NCBI GenBank assembly: GCA_003153855.1
Contig: PMBM01000221.1
Location: 1 to 7,457, forward strand
DNA length: 7,457 nucleotides
Direction of reading: 5' to 3'
From: Propionibacteriaceae bacterium
GTDB taxonomy: Bacteria; Actinomycetota; Actinomycetes; Propionibacteriales; Propionibacteriaceae
The position numbers and the translations under genes were made by a program. The notes beneath the pieces were generated by a model. The model saw only the letters and a program-made list of their open reading frames with translations. It had not been told where the DNA came from and did no database searches. Shown here one piece after another: positions 1 through 6,000 of this stretch (within the stretch, counting starts at the first letter, position 1; each line of letters starts with the position of its first letter).

Positions 1-1976
1 ACGACCGATCCGTACTTCTCGCCGAACATCGCCATCGCGCCGAGCGACTTCGCCTCGTCGAGGGCCATCTCGCGGGTGGTCACGGCAAGGTCCGCGCGGA
101 TCGCCTCGTTGGAAAGCCCCTCGAGCTCCTCGCGCATCGCCTGCGACATGCCGACCGAGCTGGAGAAGTCGAAGCGGAGGTAGCCGGGCTTGTTGTACGA
201 GCCCGCCTGGGTCGCGGTCGGCCCGAGCAGGTCGCGGAGCACCGCGTGCACCACGTGCGTCGCGGAGTGCGCCTGGCACGATCCGAGCCGCGCGGCCGCG
301 TCGACCTGCGCGGTGAGGCTGTCGCCGACGGCCAGCTGGCCGTCGGTGAGCGTGACCGTGTGCACGTACAGGCCGGGCACCGGCTTCTGCACGTCGACGA
401 CGTCCATCGCCAGACCGGTCCCGAACAGCTGACCGGTGTCCGCGTCCTGGCCGCCCGACTCCGCGTAGAACGGCGTCTCTGCCAGGACGACCTCGACGGT
501 GTCGCCTTGCTGCGCGGACGTCACGATCTGCCCGTTCGCGACGATGCCGAGCACACGGGAGTCCGCCGTGAGGTCGGTGTAGCCCAGGAACCGGGTCTCA
601 CCCGCGCGCCGGAGCTGCGTGTACGCCTCGGTCGACGCCGCGCCGCCCTTCTTCGCCTTCGCGTCTGCCTTCGCTCGCGCCTTCTGCTGCGCCATCAGCG
701 TGCGGAAGCCGGCCTGGTCGACCTCGAGTCCCTGCTCGGACGCCATCTCGAGCGTCAGGTCGATGGGGAACCCGTAGGTGTCGTGGAGCTGGAAGGCACG
801 CTCGCCCGACAGGACGGGTTCACTCGACGACTTCGCGTCGGAGACCGCCATGTCGAACAGCTTCGTACCGTCGCTGATCGTGCGGCGGAACGAGGTCTCC
901 TCCCGGTCGGCGATCTGCGTCACGCGGGTCCACTGCTCGTCGATCTCGGGGTACGAGGTGTTCATGAGCTCCCGCGAGACCGCCAGCAGCTCTGTCGCGA
1001 CCGGCCTGTCCACGCCCAGCAGGCGCATCGACCGCAGCGAGCGGCGCAGCAGGCGCCTCAGCACGTACCCGCGCGCCTCGTTGCCGGGCGAGACGCCGTC
1101 GGTCATGAGCATGAGCGAGCTGCGGATGTGGTCGCCGACGACACGCAGCCGTACGTCAGAGGCAGGGTCGCTCCCGTACGTGATCCCGGCGATCTGCGCG
1201 GCGCGCTCGATCACGGGGAAGATCTCGTCGATCTCGTACATGTTGTTGACGCCCTGCAGCAGCAGAGCCGTACGTTCGAGGCCCATGCCCGTGTCGATGT
1301 TCTTGCTCGGCAGCGGACGCAGCACGTCGAAGTCGTCCTTCGCGCGTACCGCCGACAGCTCCTCCGTCTGGAACACGAGGTTCCAGATCTCGAGGAAGCG
1401 GTCCTCGTCGACGATCGGCCCACCGTCACGCCCGAAGGCCGGCCCACGGTCGATGTAGATCTCCGAGCAGGGGCCGCCCGGGCCGGGAACGCCCATGTGC
1501 CAGTAGTTGTCCTTGAGGCCACGGCGCTGGATGTGCTCCTCCGGCACCCCGACGGCACGCCAGTAGGCGATCGCCTCGTCGTCGTCGAGGTAGACGGTGA
1601 CCCAGACCTTGTCGGGATCGAAGCCGTAGTTGCCGGCGTCCTGCGGCCCGGTGACCAGCTCCCAGGCGAACTCGATGGCTTCCTTCTTGAAATAGTCCGC
1701 GAACGCGAAGTTGCCGTTCATCTGGAAGAAGGTGCCGTGGCGGGTGGTCTTGCCGACCTCTTCGATGTCGAGCGTACGGACGCACTTCTGCACGCTGACG
1801 GCCCGCTTGTACGGGGCAGGCTCGGCACCCGTGAAGTACGGCTTGAACGGGACCATGCCCGCATTGACGAACAGCAATGTGGGGTCGTTGTAGAGCAGCG
1901 ACGCGCTCGGCACGACCGTGTGGTCGTACCGCGCGAAGAAGTCGATGAAACGACGCCGGATCTCGGCGGTCTTCAT
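1..1976 (-). CDS. alaS: Alanyl-tRNA synthetase, N-terminal 658 residues (3' end outside window)
   Basis: Cytoplasmic class II synthetase that activates alanine with ATP, charges tRNA-Ala and hydrolyses mischarged Ser/Gly-tRNA-Ala. The translation shows the alanyl family signature throughout. The N-terminal catalytic domain has LLFVNAGMVPFKPYF near residues 34-48, the motif 2 region RHGTFFQMNGNFAFADYFK at 79-97, the conserved Trp159 and PCSEIY near 169-174, and the motif 3 start GMGLER at 230-235. The editing domain's zinc-binding HxxxH is present as His570 and His574 in HSATHVVHA. The frame is open to the left edge, ending in MFGEKYGSVV. The second zinc motif (CGGTH in the family) should follow within about 20 residues, and the DHHA1 region is also missing; family members are about 880-900 residues. 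The ATG start is supported by AAGGA nine bases upstream and by the usual short N-terminus before the catalytic core. It is the third gene of a likely operon, 36 bp after the DUF6167-type gene. No truncation or frameshift is visible. Confidence 0.97.
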   Translation of the reverse strand, partial: MKTAEIRRRFIDFFARYDHTVVPSASLLYNDPTLLFVNAGMVPFKPYFTGAEPAPYKRAVSVQKCVRTLDIEEVGKTTRHGTFFQMNGNFAFADYFKKEAIEFAWELVTGPQDAGNYGFDPDKVWVTVYLDDDEAIAYWRAVGVPEEHIQRRGLKDNYWHMGVPGPGGPCSEIYIDRGPAFGRDGGPIVDEDRFLEIWNLVFQTEELSAVRAKDDFDVLRPLPSKNIDTGMGLERTALLLQGVNNMYEIDEIFPVIERAAQIAGITYGSDPASDVRLRVVGDHIRSSLMLMTDGVSPGNEARGYVLRRLLRRSLRSMRLLGVDRPVATELLAVSRELMNTSYPEIDEQWTRVTQIADREETSFRRTISDGTKLFDMAVSDAKSSSEPVLSGERAFQLHDTYGFPIDLTLEMASEQGLEVDQAGFRTLMAQQKARAKADAKAKKGGAASTEAYTQLRRAGETRFLGYTDLTADSRVLGIVANGQIVTSAQQGDTVEVVLAETPFYAESGGQDADTGQLFGTGLAMDVVDVQKPVPGLYVHTVTLTDGQLAVGDSLTAQVDAAARLGSCQAHSATHVVHAVLRDLLGPTATQAGSYNKPGYLRFDFSSSVGMSQAMREELEGLSNEAIRADLAVTTREMALDEAKSLGAMAMFGEKYGSV

Positions 1977-1985
1977 GATGGTGGT

Positions 1986-1990
1986 TCCTT
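1986..1990 (-). promoter_or_regulatory. Ribosome binding site of alaS
   Basis: On the minus strand AAGGA lies nine bases before the chosen ATG of alaS (first base of the start codon at 1976), good spacing for a Shine-Dalgarno site. It falls in the 36-bp gap after the DUF6167-type stop codon. No hairpin or promoter is evident in that gap, so alaS is probably translated from the operon transcript. Confidence 0.7.
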
Positions 1991-2012
1991 ACGTGTGTCG
2001 GATCGAGGGCGC

Positions 2013-2288
2013 CTAGGACGCGGCGCGGCGTGCGTAAGCGGCGGCCGGCCGCTCCGAAGCGTCGGCGCCGTCGATGCCGAGGGCAGCCCGAAGCTCGGTC
2101 TCGCGCTCAGCCATGGCGCTGGTCAGGGTCTTCACGAAGGTGGTCGCTCGCTGGCCGAAGTCCGCCGAGGCGTCCGCCACCTGCTCGCGCACACCCTCAG
2201 GAGTCGCCCGGCGCAGGAGCTGCGCACCCTTGACGACCACGACGACGGCCACCGCCGCACCCAACGCGAACCACACGACCCTGCGCAT
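2013..2288 (-). CDS. DUF6167-type small membrane protein upstream of alaS
   Basis: A 91-residue protein of unknown function. It starts MRRVVWFALGAAVAVVVVVKG, a single N-terminal membrane segment at about residues 4-20 with Arg before it and Lys/Arg after it. The remainder is a mostly helical, charged tail (for example VREQVADASADFGQRA and AMAERETELRAALG), so one membrane anchor with a short amphipathic domain is likely. The frame stays open further upstream, to 2324, but that extension overlaps the end of the preceding gene. The ATG at 2288 is preferred: it lies one base after the DUF948-type TGA (TGACATG), a layout typical of translational coupling, with a purine-rich AAGAAGAG just upstream. 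The family assignment rests on size, topology and position between a DUF948 gene and alaS, an order I recall from other actinobacteria. No catalytic motif is visible. Confidence 0.85.
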   Translation of the reverse strand: MRRVVWFALGAAVAVVVVVKGAQLLRRATPEGVREQVADASADFGQRATTFVKTLTSAMAERETELRAALGIDGADASERPAAAYARRAAS

Positions 2289-2289
2289 G

Positions 2290-2691
2290 TCAGCTCTTCT
2301 TCTTGCGGACCGAGTTGATCGCACGACGGACCCCGTACGAGAACGCGGAGAGCTTGACCAGCGGGCCAGCGATCGTCGAGGTGACGAGGCTGGAGAGCTG
2401 CGACGCGTCGTTCGCGACCGAGCTCGCGTGGCCGGAGAGCTTCGCGACGTCGTCGGTGACGACCCCGACCTTCTCGAGCTCGTCGTTGACGGTCACGACC
2501 AACCGCTTGACCTCAGGCAGGGTGTCGGTGACGCCGGTGTTGATCTCCCGGACCACCGCGGTCAGCTCCTTGACCGAACCCGAGAGACGCCCGAGAAGCA
2601 TGGCGAGCCAGACCGCGCCGATGAGCAGGGCAAGCGCAGCGATCAACCCAGCGATCGCCCCGATCAAGCCCGCAACCTCACCACCCGTCAT
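2290..2691 (-). CDS. DUF948 domain membrane protein
   Basis: A 133-residue protein of unknown biochemical function. Residues about 5-33 form one long hydrophobic membrane segment (GLIGAIAGLIAALALLIGAV). This is followed by a helical stretch with hydrophobic residues at heptad-like spacing (SVKELTAVVREINTGVTDTL, then EVKRLVVTVNDELEKVGVVT), as in DUF948 proteins, and a basic C-terminus ending VRKKKS. An upstream in-frame ATG at 2703 would add four residues (MVRR), but its only purine-rich sequence abuts it. The ATG at 2691 is preferred because GGTGAG lies four bases upstream and AAGGA eleven bases upstream. It is the first gene of the minus-strand block leading to alaS. The link to alaS is probably one of conserved position; the sequence shows no functional clue to tRNA charging. 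Confidence 0.87.
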   Translation of the reverse strand: MTGGEVAGLIGAIAGLIAALALLIGAVWLAMLLGRLSGSVKELTAVVREINTGVTDTLPEVKRLVVTVNDELEKVGVVTDDVAKLSGHASSVANDASQLSSLVTSTIAGPLVKLSAFSYGVRRAINSVRKKKS

Positions 2692-2736
2692 CCGTCTCAC
2701 CATCCTTCGTCACGTGGCACTTCTCGAACCGCCGAC

Positions 2737-2742
2737 AGCCTA
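2737..2742 (-). promoter_or_regulatory. Candidate -10 box for the DUF948-DUF6167-alaS operon
   Basis: On the minus strand TAGGCT matches the loose TANNNT -10 pattern of actinobacterial primary sigma factors. It lies 46 bases upstream of the DUF948-type ATG, which would give a leader of about 40 bases. No convincing -35 hexamer is found at 16-19 bp, so this is a weak call from position and pattern only. Confidence 0.25.
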
Positions 2743-2834
2743 GTGCACGCCGCCACGGACCACCGGAAGTCGTACCTCCGCCGCCTGGCATAAGACCCTG
2801 GGCTGACGTTCGTGAGGTCCTCCTCATCTGGTGG

Positions 2835-2861
2835 TTGGCCCCAGCACCGGATCAATAGCGT
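2835..2861 (+). promoter_or_regulatory. Candidate promoter for the adhesin gene
   Basis: TTGGCC (2835-2840) and TAGCGT (2856-2861) resemble -35 and -10 boxes, but the 15-base spacer is shorter than the usual 16-18. It would give a leader of about 50 bases before the start codon at 2918. Similar weak boxes arise by chance in DNA of this composition. Confidence 0.22.
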
Positions 2862-2909
2862 CCAAGAACCTGGCATCAGTGTCGCGTGCGCGCCCTGGGC
2901 CACCTTCGT

Positions 2910-2917
2910 AGGAGGAG
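2910..2917 (+). promoter_or_regulatory. Strong Shine-Dalgarno placed unusually close to the adhesin ATG
   Basis: AGGAGGAG runs directly into the ATG at 2918. GGAGG (2911-2915) is only two bases from that ATG, whereas the in-frame TTG at 2927 lies eleven bases from it. An in-frame TAG at 2909-2911 excludes any start further upstream. This site therefore bears directly on which start codon is used. Confidence 0.6.
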
Positions 2918-3007
2918 ATGCCCACCTTGTCGGCAAGAGGAAAGTCAGCCCTCGTCGGCGTCCTCGCGCTCGCGATGACGTTCGCCGGAACACGGGCTGC
3001 GTCCGCG
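2918..3007 (+). other. Signal peptide of the adhesin
   Basis: Residues 1-30 have a basic n-region (Arg7, Lys9), a hydrophobic core (ALVGVLALAMTFAG) and an Ala-Ser-Ala sequence at 28-30, before Tyr31, that fits signal peptidase I. No lipobox Cys is present. A start at TTG 2927 would shorten only the n-region and keep the signal peptide intact. Confidence 0.88.
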
Positions 3008-6000
3008 TACGAGGAGCCCGGCCCGGCATTCTCCAACGGCACGAGCACGACCGTGGGCTCGGGCCTCTCGCAGACCTGGAGCGCGACCGGCGCAACCCAG
3101 CTCACGGGAGCAACCACCCTGGGCGCCGAGGGATTCATCCCGACCCTCTACACACCGACACTTTCCGCATCCACGCAGGCGCAGAGCGTGACCACTGCGG
3201 TGAGCAGCTGCCTGACGGGCGCGGCCTGTTCGGGTCTTGGCACGCTGACCGTGACCTTCGCTCATCCGGTCGTGAACCCCGTCATCCACGTCGCCGGCCT
3301 GGGCGACAACACCCTTGCCCCCGTCCTGTTCCACGCCACTCTGACTCTGACGACGCCCGGACTCAGCCTCGCTGCGGCAGGCCCGGGCGCGAACCTCGCG
3401 GTGGCAGGGTCCACAATCACGGCCACCGATGACACGACGGACCTGACCTGCACGGCCTTCGCGGACCCCGCGACCGCCACGGCCGCCTGCGGGTCGGTCG
3501 AGCTCGTCGGCACGGTCGCCAGCGCCACGTTCTCCATCGGAGCGGTCAGCGTCGACACAGCGGGAGGCGGCGCCCTGGCGGGTGGTCAGGACCAGTTCGC
3601 CGTTGTCGCCACGCTCGACCAGGACTACGGCGACGCGCCGGCCTCGTACGACGAGGGCAACGCCGCGCGGGCCGTCGTCAGCGACATCCGCCTGGGGAGC
3701 TCGGTCACGGCCGACTCCCGCGGCACACTCAACAGCCTGGTGAGCCCGAACGCGGGCCTGAGCGCCGCTGCCGACTCCGACGACGGCTTGACGCCCGCCC
3801 CACTCCCCACCGTGGCCACCAGCTACTCCGCAACGGTGGCGCTCTCAGGGGCCAGCGCGGCGGGCGAGCTGTGCGGCTGGCTGGACGCGGACACGAACGG
3901 CACCTTCGACCCAGGCGAGCGTCAGTGCTCAGCGGTCGGAGCCGGGCAGACCTCGGCGACCCTGACCTGGGCCGGACTCAGCGGCCTGACCGTGGGTACG
4001 ACGTACGCGCGATTCCGCATCGGCTACGACGTCGCCCAGACGCAGAGCCCCACCGGCGCGTCAGACTCCGGCGAGATCGAGGACTACGCGGTGCAGGTCG
4101 TCTCGATCGCGTCACCGACGGCCCGGCCGGACGAGCCCTCGACGCGACAGAACGTCACGGCAACCTTCAACCTCCTGACGAACGACTCGGCGGACCCGGC
4201 CACCTCGCTGGATCCCACCTCGGTGCGCCTGATGGATCCGAGCACGAGCTCGTACGCGACAACGGTCACGATGGCCGGCGAGGGTACGTACACCGTCGAC
4301 ACGGCGAGCGGTCTCGTGACCTTCGACCCGGTCACCCCCTTCACCGGCGACACAACGCCGGTGGGCTACCTCGTGGCCGACGCGTACGGCCAGACCGCGA
4401 CCTCCACCATCGCTCCGCACGTCACTCCGGTGACCCCCGGACCGGTCGACGACGCAGCCGGGACGCCGTTCAACACGCCGACCACGGTGGACGTGCTCGC
4501 GAACGACGTCGCCGGTGACGCCTCGGCACCGCTCCGACCCGGCACAGTCGAGCTCCTCGATCCGACAACCGGCACGTACGTGACGTCTATGACCGTCACG
4601 AGCGACGGTGCGTACTCCGTCGACGCCGTGACCGGCGCGGTGACCTTCACCCCGACCACGGGGTTCCGCGGGCCCGCGACCCCCGTCACGTACCGGGTCG
4701 CGGACGACAACGGCACGACGGCGACCGCAACGCTCACGGTGACGGTCGGAGTGCCGCCCTCCCCGGTTCCGCACGACGACTCCTCGTACTGGCCTCAGGG
4801 CGTCCCGGTCACGCTGTCCACGCTCGCGAACGACGACCTGAGCACGCTGGGCGCGGCCCTCGTCCCGTCGTCGGTGGTGCTCAAAGACCCTGTCTCCGGA
4901 ACGTTCTCGAGCTCTGTCTCGGTCAGTGGTGAGGGCACCTGGACCGTCGATCCGACGACGGGCGACGTCACGTTCACCCCGCTGCGGAGTCTCGCGCGCG
5001 CCGCCACGCCCATCACCTACAGGGTCACGGACACCAACGGGGCCACCGCAGAAGCGATCGAGCGCGTGAACGTGTGGGCGGTCGTCCCGACGGTCACGCC
5101 GGACGCCGCCACGACGCCGTACAAGACCGCCGTGACCCTGCCGGTGCTGGACAACGACTACTCAGGCGCGACGGGTGTTCCGCTCGACACGTCGTCGGTC
5201 CAGCTTCAGGACCCCGTCACCAGTGCCTGGACGTCGTCCGTCACCGTCACCGGGATCGGCACCTACTCGGTGCAGCCAGGCGGTTCGGTGGCGTTCATGC
5301 CGGCCCCGGGCCACACGGGTACAGCGTCGCTGGCCTACCGGGTCGCGGATGCCAACGGCACGTACGCGCAGTCAGACGTGTCCGTGACCGTGTCGACGCC
5401 TTCCGCACCGACGGCGTTGCCGGACACGGCGACCACACCGCAGGGCGTAGCGGTCACCGTGCTCCCGCTGGGCAACGACTCCAGCGACCCGGCGGCCCCC
5501 CTCAACGCTGCCTCGGTGAGGCTGCTCGACGGCGCGACACCCGTGACGATGCTGACGGTCGCAGGCGAGGGTCAGTACACGGTGGACCCGGACGGTTCGG
5601 TCCACTCGGCGTTCCTTCCGACCTTCCACGGCGCAGCCACACCCATCACGTACCAGGTCACGGACGAGGCCGGCCAGGTCGCGACCAGCACGATCGCCAT
5701 CCATGTGACCGCGGTGACGCCCACGGCGGCACCGGATGCGGCCACCACCCCCTATGCACACGCGGTGACCGTCGACCTCCTCACCAACGACACCGAAGGG
5801 GCGGCGACCGCCCCTCTCCAACCCGGCTCCGTACAGATCTTCGACCCCGCTGACACCACGTGGAAGACGCAGGTGAGCGTGGCGGGGGTGGGCACCTACG
5901 AGGTCGGCTTCGGCACCGTGACGTTCACTCCAGCCGTCGGGTACGCCGGCACGACCTCCGACCTCTCGTACCGCGTCCCGGACGGGAACGGGACGTACGC

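Larger units (their letters stand above)
2692..2917. promoter_or_regulatory. Divergent intergenic region between the alaS operon and the adhesin gene
   Basis: About 226 bp separate the two divergently read start codons. No coding sequence, tRNA or strong hairpin was found here. The region is slightly less GC-rich than its flanks and should contain promoters for both directions. The octamer CCCTGGGC occurs twice on the plus strand (about 2796-2803 and 2893-2900), which could be chance or a binding site pair. Confidence 0.6.

Noticed and set aside
1977..2012. Possible riboswitch, T-box leader or attenuator before alaS
   Set aside because: The gap to the preceding stop codon is only 36 bp and holds a ribosome binding site but no hairpin, which leaves no room for such an element.
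246..2318. A 690-codon plus-strand open frame opposite alaS and the DUF6167-type gene
   Set aside because: It is antisense to a clearly recognisable alaS. The product is Arg/Val/Asp/Leu-rich low-complexity protein with no domain, and it arises because GC-rich codon use removes stops on the opposite strand.
2780..2850. Possible rho-independent terminator in the divergent region
   Set aside because: Short inverted matches such as GAGGTCCTC occur, but there is no stable stem and no T-run. Both flanking genes are transcribed away from the region, so no terminator is expected.
2812..3432. A 206-codon plus-strand frame overlapping the start of the adhesin
   Set aside because: It is Arg/His-rich in another frame, while the overlapping frame has a signal peptide and continues for over 1500 codons.
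4112..4774. A 220-codon minus-strand open frame opposite repeats 1 and 2
   Set aside because: Arg/Gly-rich composition shadow, fully contained within the adhesin gene, with no ribosome binding site or recognised motif.
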